From assembly GCA_016711605.1 (NCBI GenBank), contig JADJSS010000026.1:1-60391 (forward strand): DNA of 60,391 nucleotides. Direction: 5' to 3'. Below, one piece after another: positions 45,839 to 55,900 of this stretch (within the stretch, counting starts at the first letter, position 1; the number at the start of each line of letters is the position of its first letter). The notes beneath the pieces are model-generated. The model was not told the DNA's origin. It worked only from the letters and a program-made list of their open reading frames with translations, and ran no database searches. The translations under genes and the position numbers were made by a program. Source of the stretch: Saprospirales bacterium. GTDB lineage: Bacteria; Bacteroidota; Bacteroidia; Chitinophagales; JADIYW01.

Positions 45839-48800
45839 TTACCTTAATAATGTAACATTCCCTTTTAACGTTATTTTTTCACCTTGAACACACTCTCCAA
45901 CGAAATAGAAACCATATGCATCTACTTGTGCTGGCTGGCCTTTATAGATTCCATCCCAACCAATTGATAAATCAGTAGTCTCAAATACTTGATTTCCCCA
46001 ACGGTCAAATACCACAAGTTTTCCGGATTTCAATATAGTAGATCGTACAATAAATACATCATTTGTTCCATCACCATTTGGTGAGAATGCATTCGGTAAA
46101 TACACATTATCTTTGTTACACTCAATATCATTAAACTCTACAAATACAGAATCTTTAGTTCTACATTGACTATTACCATCAACAACCGAAACTTCTACAA
46201 CAAACCAAGTTGATTCGGTAATAGTTGCTGTTGGATTTTGTATTGTTGTGCTACTTACTGAACCAGTTGGTGTCCAATTATAAGTAAGAGCTTCTGATGT
46301 CGTAACATTTAATTGAATCTGTTCACCTGGGCCAGCAATTGGTTTGTCAGAAACAGCATCAAAAATTGGAGCAGATTCTACTGTCAAGTTTAAGTTAAGA
46401 ATACTATCACAACCTAAAGAGGTAGTGAATGTATCTAAATACGTACCTGATTCTGTTAAAGTACGTCCATTAAATTGGTAGCTTGTTCCTGCACAGATAG
46501 ATTGTCTGAAACTAGTTGTTGGCGTTGAATTTATGGTTAAGTTTAATACGATAAAGCTATCACAACCTAAAATTGTAACCAATGTATCTATATAAACACC
46601 AGGTGCTGATATAGTTTGTCCATTAAATTCATATGTTGTTCCGTTGCAAATAGCTTGATTTAAATTAGTAGTTGGTGTTGGTTTAATTCTTACAGTTAAA
46701 ACAATGAAACTATCACATCCAAATGATGTAGATAATGTATCGTTATAAACACCAGCTTCCGTAATAGATTGTCCATTAAATAGTACAAATCCACCTTGAC
46801 AAATTTCTTCTGTAATTTGTGTAGTTGGCGTAGGATTTACTATAACTGTTAACACTACAAAACTATCGCAACCGAATGATGTAGAAAGTGTATCATTATA
46901 AGTACCAGCTGTTGTAATTGTTTGACCATTAAATGTAATAAAATCACCTTCACAAATTGTTTGTTCAATATTTGTAGTCGCTGTTGAATTTACTATAACT
47001 GTGAGAACTACAAAGCTATCGCAATCTAATGTAGTAGAAAGTGTATCGCTATAAGTTCCAGCAGTGGTTATAATTTGACCGTTAAATGTAATGAAATCAC
47101 CTTCACAAATTGCTTGTTCAATATTTGTAGTCGCTGTCGAATTTACTGTAACCGTTAGAACTACAAAGCTATCGCAATCTAATGTTGTAGAAAGTGTATC
47201 GAAGTATGTACCAGCTGTAGTAATTGTTTGACCATTAAATGTAATGAAATCACCTTCACAAATTGCTTGTTCAATATTTGTAGTCGCTGTTGAATTTACT
47301 GTAACCGTTAGAACTACAAAGCTATCGCAATCTAATGTTGTAGAAAGTGTATCGAAGTATGTACCAGCTGTAGTTATCGTTTGACCATTAAATGTAATGA
47401 AATCACCTTGACAAATAGCTTGTGCAATATTGGTAGTTGGTGTTGGTTTGATAGTTACTGTCAAAACGATGAAACTATCGCAACCTAAAGAAGTTACTAA
47501 AGTATCTCTATAGGTTCCAGCTGTAGTAATAGTTTGCCCATTAAATACAATAGAAGTACCATTACAAATAGCTTGAGAAATATTTGTAGTTGATGTTGGT
47601 TTGATTGTAACTGTCAATACGATAAAACTATCACAACCTAAAGAAGTAACTAAAGTATCTCTAAATGTTCCAGCCGTAGTAATGGTTTGTCCATTAAATA
47701 CAATAGAAGTACCATTGCAAATAGCTTGAGCAATATTTGTAGTTGGTGTTGGTTTAATAGTTACTGTCAATACGATGAAACTATCGCAACCTAAAGAAGT
47801 TCTTAATGTATCTCTGAATGTTCCAGCTGTAGTAATAGTGTTTCCGTTAAATACAATCGAAGTTCCATTACAGATAGCTTGAGCAATATTCGTAGTTGGC
47901 GTTGGATTTAAGGTAACCGTTAACACAATGAAACTATCACATAATTGAGTAGTTTGCAAAGTATCTCTAAAAGTACCTGCAGTGGTAATTACATTGCCAT
48001 TAAATTGAATAGATTGACCAGGACAAATTGACTGAGCAATATTTGTTGTTTTAAAAGGAACAACAGTAACGGTTAATACAATGAAACTATCGCAACCAAG
48101 AGAAGTTGTTAATGTATCTCTGTATGTGCCAGCCGTAGAAATTGTTTGACCATTAAATACAACAGTTTGACCATTACATAACTGTTGACTAATATTGGTA
48201 GTAGGTGTTGGATTAACAGTTACCGTTAACACGATGAAACTGTCACAACCAAGCGAAGTAGTTAAAGTATCTCTGAATGTGCCAGCTGTTGTAATAGTTT
48301 GTCCATTAAATACAGTAGAGCTGCCATTACAAATTGCTCTTGAAATATTAGTAGTTGGTGTCGGATTTAATGTTACAGTTAACACGATAAAACTATCACA
48401 ACCAAGTGAAGTAGTTAAAGTGTCTCTAAATGTTCCAGCCGTAGTAATGGTTTGTCCATTAAATACTGTTGAAGAACCATTACAAATTGCTCTTGAAATA
48501 TTAGTAGTTGGTGTCGGATTTACTGTTACCGTCAATACAATGAAACTATCACAACCTAAAGATGTTCTTAATGTATCTCTGAATGTTCCAGCTGTAGTAA
48601 TAGTGTTTCCATTAAATACAATCGAAGTTCCATTACAGATAGCTTGAGCAATATTCGTAGTTGGTGTTGGATTTAAGGTAACCGTTAATACGATGAAACT
48701 ATCGCAACCTTGAGTAGTTTGCAAAGTATCTCTAAAAGTACCAGCAGTGGTAATTACATTGCCATTAAATTGAATAGATTGACCAGGACAAATTGACTGC

Positions 48801-49522
48801 GCAATATTTGTTGTTTTAAAAGGAACAACTGTCACAGTTAACACAATAAAACTATCACAACCAAGAGAAGTTGTTAGCGTATCTCGATATGTTCCAGCAA
48901 CAGAAATAGTTTGACCATTAAATACTACCGTTTGTCCATTACATAATTGTTGACTAATATTGGTATTAGGTGTCGGATTTACTGTTACCGTTAATACAAT
49001 GAAACTATCACAACCTAAAGAGGTAGTTAAAGTATCTCTGAAAGTGCCAGCTGTGGTAATCGTTTGACCATTAAATACTGTAGAGCTGCCATTACAAATT
49101 GCTCTTGAAATATTAGTAGTTGGTGTCGGATTTACTGTTACCGTTAATACAATGAAACTATCACAACCTAAAGAGGTAGTTAAAGTATCTCTGAATGTAC
49201 CAGCTGTTGTAATAGTTTGACCATTAAATACTGTTGAAGAACCATTACAAATTGCTCTTGAAATATTCGTAGTTGGTGTCGGATTTACTGTTACCGTTAA
49301 TACAATGAAACTATCACAACCTAAAGATGTAGTTAAAGTATCTCTGAATGTACCAGCCGTAGTAATGGTTTGTCCATTAAAGACAGTTGAAGAACCATTA
49401 CAAATTGCTCTTGAAATATTAGTTGTTGGTGTTGGGTTAAGTGTTACCGTTAATACGATAAAACTATCACAACCTAACGAAGTAGTTAAGGTATCTCTGA
49501 ATGTACCAGCTGTTGATATCAC
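45839..49522 (-). CDS. Second giant repeat protein, C-terminal part with type B T9SS sorting domain
   Basis: The frame is homologous from about 49735 on the minus strand; the GTG at 49522 is only the first available start. It consists of about 21 copies of a 51-residue module (ICNGSSTVFNGQTITTAGTFRDTLTTSLGCDSFIVLTVTV in shifting variants). An Ig-like domain follows (SDKPIAGPGEQIQLNV, TYNWTPTG, about residues 1040-1110), then a type B C-terminal domain (YLPNAFSPNGDGTNDVF, VVFDRWGNQVFET, ending VTLLR). It is the rear half of the gene starting at 52250. The SprF-OmpA fusion gene follows at 55 bases. Confidence 0.85.
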   Translation of the reverse strand: MISTAGTFRDTLTTSLGCDSFIVLTVTLNPTPTTNISRAICNGSSTVFNGQTITTAGTFRDTLTTSLGCDSFIVLTVTVNPTPTTNISRAICNGSSTVFNGQTITTAGTFRDTLTTSLGCDSFIVLTVTVNPTPTTNISRAICNGSSTVFNGQTITTAGTFRDTLTTSLGCDSFIVLTVTVNPTPNTNISQQLCNGQTVVFNGQTISVAGTYRDTLTTSLGCDSFIVLTVTVVPFKTTNIAQSICPGQSIQFNGNVITTAGTFRDTLQTTQGCDSFIVLTVTLNPTPTTNIAQAICNGTSIVFNGNTITTAGTFRDTLRTSLGCDSFIVLTVTVNPTPTTNISRAICNGSSTVFNGQTITTAGTFRDTLTTSLGCDSFIVLTVTLNPTPTTNISRAICNGSSTVFNGQTITTAGTFRDTLTTSLGCDSFIVLTVTVNPTPTTNISQQLCNGQTVVFNGQTISTAGTYRDTLTTSLGCDSFIVLTVTVVPFKTTNIAQSICPGQSIQFNGNVITTAGTFRDTLQTTQLCDSFIVLTVTLNPTPTTNIAQAICNGTSIVFNGNTITTAGTFRDTLRTSLGCDSFIVLTVTIKPTPTTNIAQAICNGTSIVFNGQTITTAGTFRDTLVTSLGCDSFIVLTVTIKPTSTTNISQAICNGTSIVFNGQTITTAGTYRDTLVTSLGCDSFIVLTVTIKPTPTTNIAQAICQGDFITFNGQTITTAGTYFDTLSTTLDCDSFVVLTVTVNSTATTNIEQAICEGDFITFNGQTITTAGTYFDTLSTTLDCDSFVVLTVTVNSTATTNIEQAICEGDFITFNGQIITTAGTYSDTLSTTLDCDSFVVLTVIVNSTATTNIEQTICEGDFITFNGQTITTAGTYNDTLSTSFGCDSFVVLTVIVNPTPTTQITEEICQGGFVLFNGQSITEAGVYNDTLSTSFGCDSFIVLTVRIKPTPTTNLNQAICNGTTYEFNGQTISAPGVYIDTLVTILGCDSFIVLNLTINSTPTTSFRQSICAGTSYQFNGRTLTESGTYLDTFTTSLGCDSILNLNLTVESAPIFDAVSDKPIAGPGEQIQLNVTTSEALTYNWTPTGSVSSTTIQNPTATITESTWFVVEVSVVDGNSQCRTKDSVFVEFNDIECNKDNVYLPNAFSPNGDGTNDVFIVRSTILKSGKLVVFDRWGNQVFETTDLSIGWDGIYKGQPAQVDAYGFYFVGECVQGEKITLKGNVTLLR

Positions 49523-51110
49523 ATTGCCGTTAAATTGAATTGATTGACCTGGACAAATTGCTTGTGCGATATTTGTTGTTTTAAAAGGAACAACTGTTAC
49601 AGTTAATACAATGAAACTATCGCAACCAAGTGAAGTTGTTAATGTATCTCTGTATGTACCAGCAGTTGAAATCGTTTGTCCGTTAAATACAATAGATTGT
49701 CCGGTACAAATTGCTGGCGATATTCGTTGTTTTGATGGAACAACGTTACTGTTAAAACAATAAAACTATCACAGCCTAACGAAGTAGTTAAAGTGTCTCT
49801 GAATGGACCAGCAGTGGTTATTGTTTGACCATTAAATACAACAGTTTGACCATTACATAACTCTTGACTAATATTGGTAGTTGGTGTTGGATTAACAGTT
49901 ACTGTTAACACGATGAAACTGTCACAACCAAGCGAAGTAGTTAAAGTATCTCTGAATGTGCCAGCTGTGGTGATTGTTTGACCATTAAACACAGTAGAGC
50001 TGCCATTACAAATTGCTCTTGAAATATTCGTAGTTGGTGTTGGATTTACTGTTACCGTTAATACAATGAAACTATCACAACCAACGAAGTAGTTAAAGTA
50101 TCTCTGAATGTACCAGCTGTTGTAATAGTTTGTCCATTAAACACTGTTGAAGAACCATTGCAAATTGCTCTTGAAATATTAGTAGTTGGTGTTGGATTTA
50201 CTGTTACCGTTAACACGATAAAACTATCACAACCTAACGAAGTAGTTAAGGTATCTCTGAATGTACCAGCAGTGGTGATTGTTTGACCATTAAATACAGT
50301 AGAGCTGCCATTACAAATTGCTCTTGAAATATTCGTAGTTGGCGTAGGTTTAATTGTTACTGTCAATACGATGAAACTATCGCAACCTAAAGAAGTTCTT
50401 AATGTATCTCTGAATGTTCCAGCTGTAGTAATAGTGTTTCCATTAAATACAATCGAAGTTCCATTACAAATTGCCTGAGCAATATTCGTAGTTGGAGTTG
50501 GATTTAATGTAACCGTTAAAACAATGAAACTATCGCAACCTAAAGAAGTTACTAAAGTATCTCTATAGGTTCCAGCTGTAGTAATAGTTTGTCCATTAAA
50601 TACAATAGAAGTACCATTACAAATAGCTTGAGCAATATTCGTAGTTGGTGTTGGTTTAATCGTTACTGTCAAAACAATAAAACTGTCGCAACCTAAAGAA
50701 GTAGTTAAAGTATCTCTATAGGTTCCAGCCGTAGAAATGGTTTGTCCATTAAATACAATCGAAGTGCCATTACAAATCGCTTGTGAAATAGGCGTTGTTT
50801 TTACTGGATTTACAATTACATTTAATATTAAGAAGCTGTCGCAACCTAAAGAAGTTACTATAGTATCACGATATGTTCCTGATGTAGTAATAGTTTGGCC
50901 ATTAAAAGTTGTTGATTGTCCCTGACAAAAAATTCTATCAGGTAAATTAGTTGTTTTAGCTGGATTTACATTTAAAGTTAATACTACAAAACTATCACAA
51001 CCTAAAGAAGTAACAAAAGTATCTCTATAAGTACCAGCAACTGTTAATGTTTGTCCATTAAATACAGTTGATTGTCCTTGGCAAATATTTCTGGTTATTG
51101 GTGTTGTTGG
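46400..51110 (-). repeat. 153-bp tandem array (51-residue module), about 31 copies with 765-bp higher-order units
   Basis: The period is 153 bp, shown by ATGAAACTATC at 49152 and 49305. I count about 31 modules. Variants recur in blocks of five: the word TTAAAAGGAAC, which encodes the VVPFK variant, lies at 48051, 48816 and 49581, exactly 765 bp (5 x 153) apart. Modules at both ends are diverged and central ones nearly identical. All frame-breaking indels of this gene lie inside the array (near 49725-49745 and 50080). Confidence 0.95.
49639..49992 (-). CDS. Second giant repeat protein, middle fragment
   Basis: A short frame carries about two modules (FNGQTITTAGTFRDTL and CNGQTVVFNGQTITTAG). 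It begins where one base is lost near 50080 and ends after several small deletions near 49725-49745. Past that point its translation (FHQNNEYRQQFVPDNL) is the normal VVPFKTTNIA sequence out of frame. It is a piece of the 52250-45839 gene, not an independent gene. Confidence 0.55.
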   Translation of the reverse strand: MFNGQTITTAGTFRDTLTTSLGCDSFIVLTVTVNPTPTTNISQELCNGQTVVFNGQTITTAGPFRDTLTTSLGCDSFIVLTVTLFHQNNEYRQQFVPDNLLYLTDKRFQLLVHTEIH

Positions 51111-52250
51111 TGTAGGGTTTACAGTAATAGTATAAGTCTCATTTTGAATACCACAACCATTAGGTAAAGTAATCAAGCAGTTATATGTTGTAGTACTACC
51201 TGGCTGAACAGTCACCACAGAATCAGTTGTTGAACCAATTATTGTTCCTGTTGGTGTCCATGAAAAAGTTGTTCCAGCAGGTGCACCATTAACTTTTATG
51301 GTAGCTGTTTGTCCTGGACAAATTCTTGCATTTACAGGATTAGATGTTAAACGAATAACCTGAACACCAGTATTAGCACTTACTGTATAATCACAAATAT
51401 TCCCTGCAAAACCATCGACCATTACATAGTATTTTTGTCCGATAGTTAAGCCAGTAGCTGTCAGAACTGAACTGCCAGATCCAGCATTTTGGTTTACGCA
51501 ATTAGATCTAGAAGTAAACGAAGTACAATTGGTTGTACTAAATACTTGTGCTTGAATACCAGAACCTGCATTTACACAGTTTGCAGAGTTAATCGTTAAT
51601 GTAGCCGTTGTTGAAGATGCAATAAATGACAACCATGAGTTATTTTCAATAGAACCACAGAATAATGAAGATCCAGTTATACCTATACTACCATTATCTT
51701 GCGTAAACCAACCACTTGTATTTCCACAATATCCATTTATATCACAAATTTGTGGTGCTGAACCACAAAAATCATTTGCCGGTGCATTTGTTCCGCATGC
51801 TGTTGGAGGACAACCAATAATAGCGTCCCAACCGCAACCAGTAACTGAATTATCAGAAGTAAATCTAAACGTTAAACATGTTCCACTGGATGTATATGCT
51901 CTTGGTCCATGTGGATTAAAAATATCACCGCTTCCAGTTATATCTGCAATTTGTGGAGATGCAGTCGTTGGACCATCATAAACAAATAAGTGGTCGAATG
52001 TATTTTCTAAATCCCAATCGATAAAACTAACACGAATTGGACCACCATTACCAGAACAGAACGTTACAGTCTGATTTAAGTTTGTACCGTAATTAGAACA
52101 TCCAAAAGCTGTTGAGCCAGACTGTTGGAAATTTCCTTTACATGTAGTAATTGTTTGACCATTATTTCCACTAGTTGTATATATCTGTCCAAAAGAAATG
52201 CCGATGGAACAGATGAACGCTAATGCTAAAAGTAAAATTTTATTTTTCAT
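50058..52250 (-). CDS. Second giant repeat protein, N-terminal part
   Basis: These 730 codons start with a signal peptide (MKNKILLLALAFICSIGISFGQ). A CUB-like domain follows (about residues 25-150: VSFIDWDLENTFDHLFVYDG, CLTFRFTSDNSVTGCGWDAI), then a PPC-like domain (about 160-300), an Ig-like domain (about 300-375) and the first seven 51-residue modules. The last residues (SLVVIVSLY) are out of frame because one base is missing near 50080 (ACAACCAACG for ACAACCTAACG). Without the array indels the gene would be about 6.4 kb (52250-45839), encoding about 2100 residues. It lies 59 bases after a small exported protein gene. Confidence 0.85.
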   Translation of the reverse strand: MKNKILLLALAFICSIGISFGQIYTTSGNNGQTITTCKGNFQQSGSTAFGCSNYGTNLNQTVTFCSGNGGPIRVSFIDWDLENTFDHLFVYDGPTTASPQIADITGSGDIFNPHGPRAYTSSGTCLTFRFTSDNSVTGCGWDAIIGCPPTACGTNAPANDFCGSAPQICDINGYCGNTSGWFTQDNGSIGITGSSLFCGSIENNSWLSFIASSTTATLTINSANCVNAGSGIQAQVFSTTNCTSFTSRSNCVNQNAGSGSSVLTATGLTIGQKYYVMVDGFAGNICDYTVSANTGVQVIRLTSNPVNARICPGQTATIKVNGAPAGTTFSWTPTGTIIGSTTDSVVTVQPGSTTTYNCLITLPNGCGIQNETYTITVNPTPTTPITRNICQGQSTVFNGQTLTVAGTYRDTFVTSLGCDSFVVLTLNVNPAKTTNLPDRIFCQGQSTTFNGQTITTSGTYRDTIVTSLGCDSFLILNVIVNPVKTTPISQAICNGTSIVFNGQTISTAGTYRDTLTTSLGCDSFIVLTVTIKPTPTTNIAQAICNGTSIVFNGQTITTAGTYRDTLVTSLGCDSFIVLTVTLNPTPTTNIAQAICNGTSIVFNGNTITTAGTFRDTLRTSLGCDSFIVLTVTIKPTPTTNISRAICNGSSTVFNGQTITTAGTFRDTLTTSLGCDSFIVLTVTVNPTPTTNISRAICNGSSTVFNGQTITTAGTFRDTLTTSLVVIVSLY

Positions 52251-52309
52251 TTGATGAAATTTATATCTAAGAGAAAATATTGAATGTTATATTAATGGAT
52301 AGTGTTTTA

Positions 52310-52729
52310 TTATTGTGTGATTGCATTAAGTCGTTGTTGCATTTCATTTTTCGACATTAAATTGATGTGCAATTTGCAATTTTCACCATATTCAATTAAA
52401 TAAGAAACATCTTGCATTCTAAAGCTTTCCAATTTTGCAGCATCAACATCTTTTATAGTTAATGATGGACAATTTGCTATATCCAATACTGTAAATGATT
52501 CAGTATAAATAAAATGTATTTGTTTGCGTTTTACAACTGGTAAACTTCTTAATTCTGCTTCTGTATAATGTTTTAAGATTCTATAATCGAACACTTGTTC
52601 GTCAATAGTAATTTCAGTGTTTTTATAAATAGCAGCTGCATCTTCTTTCAATTGAGCAGGTGATTTTTCATCTTGTGCATTCATAATAATGAAGCTACTG
52701 GAAAATAATAATAAAAATAGATATTTCAT
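52310..52729 (-). CDS. Small exported protein preceding the second giant gene
   Basis: The 139-residue protein has a signal peptide (MKYLFLLLFSSSFIIMNAQ). The mature part is mixed alpha/beta (FDYRILKHYTEAEL, KQIHFIYTESFTVLDIA, YLIEYGENCKLHINLMS). Its single mature-part pair of cysteines (in ANCPSL and ENCKLH) could form a disulfide. I recognise no family. It is transcribed ahead of, and 59 bases from, the giant cargo, like the unrelated small exported protein at 448-1056 in the first operon. A role as accessory factor in cargo export is only inference. Confidence 0.7.
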   Translation of the reverse strand: MKYLFLLLFSSSFIIMNAQDEKSPAQLKEDAAAIYKNTEITIDEQVFDYRILKHYTEAELRSLPVVKRKQIHFIYTESFTVLDIANCPSLTIKDVDAAKLESFRMQDVSYLIEYGENCKLHINLMSKNEMQQRLNAITQ

Positions 52730-52921
52730 CGTTTAAATATTTTAAAATATATTAATTATAATAATTAACTACGAACTAATTAAAGTACGTTAATTATAAG
52801 TATCAAAAGTGGGTGTTTACGATGCGTTTTTCTATCGTTGTTATGGCTAATGCAAAGTTATAAAAATTTCTGGTATTACACACAAAAACCTAAAAAATGT
52901 TAATAAAAGATGTGAAATTTG

Positions 52922-55900
52922 TTATCTAACTAATGTAACATCACCTTTTATAGTTATTTTTTCGCCACTTATACATTCACCAATAAAATAATATCCATAT
53001 ACTTCTACTTGTGCCGGTTCATTTTTATACGTTCCATTCCATCCAACAGATAAATCTGTGCTTTCAAATACATGGTTGCCCCAACGGTCGAATACAATTA
53101 ATTTACCATTACTCAATGTGTTAGAACGCACCAGAAATACATCATTATTACCATCTCCATTTGGTGAAAATGCACTTGGAATAAATATATTTTCTTTGGT
53201 ACAAGGAATAATTTTTAAGTCAACAAAAACAGAGTCTGTATTTTTACATGATGTTTCTATATTGCGAACTTGAACCACAAACCAAGTTGGTGCAGTTACT
53301 ATTGCCGTTGGATTTTGGATATTAACATTGCTTACCGTAACAGGTGTCCAGTTATATGTTAGCACTTCTGTTGTGGTCACATTTAATTGTACTTGTTCAC
53401 CAGTTTCCACCAAAGGTTTATCTACAGTTGCATCAATCACTGGTAATGGATTTACAGTTAAATTTAAAAAGACCAAACTATCGCAACCTTGTGATGATTG
53501 GAATGAATCAACATAATTTCCAGCTTGTGAATAGATGTTGTTTCCAATTGTTACTCGTTCACCTTGGCAAATCGTTGTGTCTATTTGTGATGATTTATTA
53601 GGATTTACTTTTAAATCTAATAATACTATACTGTCGCATCCAGAAAACGCTGTTAGTTTTATCGTATAATTTCCTGCTTCGTTAAATGTTTCAGTACCAA
53701 CTGTGGTCGTTTGTCCTTCGCAAATGGTTCTTTGAATAGCTGCTCGAACTGTATTAATCACAATTACTTTTAAATTAACCACACTGTCGCAGCCTTCAAA
53801 CGCTTTCAAATTAATCGTATAATCACCAGCAGTCGTAAATTGTTGATTTTCGATTGTTAAAGTATCACCTTCACAAATAGTACGTTCAATATTTTCTTTT
53901 ATTGTATCGCTAAAAGTTAAATGTAAATTCACTATACTATCACAACCTTTTGAAGTTTGAAATGTAATTGGATAAATTCCATTTTCTGTAAATGTTTGGC
54001 TTCCAACTGTAACACTTTTTCCTGTACAAGCTGTAATAAATAATTCAGTGGTTTTTTTAGGATTTACAATTAAATCTAAACGAACAATTGAATCGCAGTC
54101 TAAACTTGATGTCAATGTATCCACATAATTTCCAGTGGTTGTGTAAACGCTATTTCCAATAAGTATGCGTTCACCTTCACAAATTTCGCGTTGCAAATTA
54201 GTGCGCTTCACTGGATTTACTTGCAAGTTTAATGTTACCGTTGAATCACAACCTAATGAACTTTGTAACACAACTGTAAATGTTCCTGTAGTAGAAAATA
54301 TTTGATTTCCAACACTCACATTTTCACCTTCACAAATAATTCTATTTAAAGTAGAACTTACTTTTGGATTTACTTGCAAGCTTAAATTGACGATTGAATC
54401 GCAACCAAAACTAGTACGCAAGGTGTCTTTATAATTGCCGGTTTGATTATACGTATTCGTGCCAACTGTTACGGTTTGTCCTTCGCAAATAGTTCTTGAA
54501 ATGCTCGTAGTTTTCTTTGGATTTACTACTAAACTTAATCGAATAATACTATCACAACCTGCAGCAGAACGGACGGTATCACTATAGTTTCCTGTTTGAT
54601 TATAAGTGTGGTTGGCAATAGTTACACTTTGTCCTTCGCAAATAGATCTTGCAATATTGTTGATGATTTGATTGGTTACCGTTAATGCTAAATTGATAAT
54701 AGAATCGCATCCTAAACTGGTGCGCAACGTGTCTTTGTAATTTCCTGTTGAAGTATAAATATTTTGTCCTATCTGCACACTTTGTCCTTGACAAATACTT
54801 CTCACTAAGTTGGTTGTTTTTACTGGATTTACTGTTAGGTTTAATGTTACAATAGAGTCGCATCCAGCCACTGAACGTAAAGTATCACTATAAATTCCTG
54901 TAGTGGTATATACTTTTGTTCCAACCGTTACACTTTGTCCTTGGCAAATAACTCTAGTTAAATTGGAACTTAACGAGCCAGAAACCGATAACGTCAACAC
55001 TATAAAACTATCGCAACCAAAAGACGTTCGTAAGGTATCACGATAGGTGCCAGGTTGAGTTAAGGTTAGTCCGTTAAATACAAAGGTTTGACCTTGACAA
55101 ATTTGTTTTGTGGTATTTGTAGTTTTTGGTTGATTAACTATTAATGATAACACGATAAAACTATCACAACCGTTTACTTGCGACAACGTATCGCGATACG
55201 TACCAGCTTGCGTTATTGTTTGTCCATTAAACACGGTGCTTTGTCCTTGACAAATATTTCTACTGGTATTCGTTGTTTTTGGTTGATTAACTATTAATGA
55301 TAACACGATAAAACTATCACAACCGTTTACTTGTGACAAGGTATCGCGATACGTACCAGCTTGCGTTATTGTTTGTCCGTTAAATACGGTGCTTTGTCCT
55401 GCACAAATATTTCTTGTAATGCTTGATGATTTTGATGGATTCACAACCAATGTTAGAATAATAGTACTGTCGCAACCTGCTGAATTTGTTAGTGTATCGC
55501 GGTAGGTACCAGCTTGTGTTAAGGTTTGCCCGTTGAACACGGTGCTTCTTCCTTGGCAAATAGTTCTGGTAATATTCGATGTTGTTTTTGCAGCAACCGT
55601 AACCGTAACAAATGCAGAATCTATTGGATTGCAATCATTCGGATTTCTGATAATGAATTTACAAGTATAAGTGCCTGGATTGTTGTAAGTATGTGACGGA
55701 AATTCTGTTGTTGTATTCGTGCCATCGCCAAAATCCCAGAAAAATGATGTGCCTGGTTTGGTAGATGTGTACGAAAAACTTACATTTAATGGAGCACAAC
55801 CACGTGGTGGAGTTGCTGTTACTGTTACAATTTGTAAGGCCAATAAATCAAATTTATATTTTACACCAACCATATTACAATTGTTGGAGTTATTGGTGGT

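Noticed and set aside
48195..49538. Plus-strand open frames inside the 153-bp array
   Set aside because: Same explanation: shadows of a minus-strand repeat gene whose period is a multiple of three.
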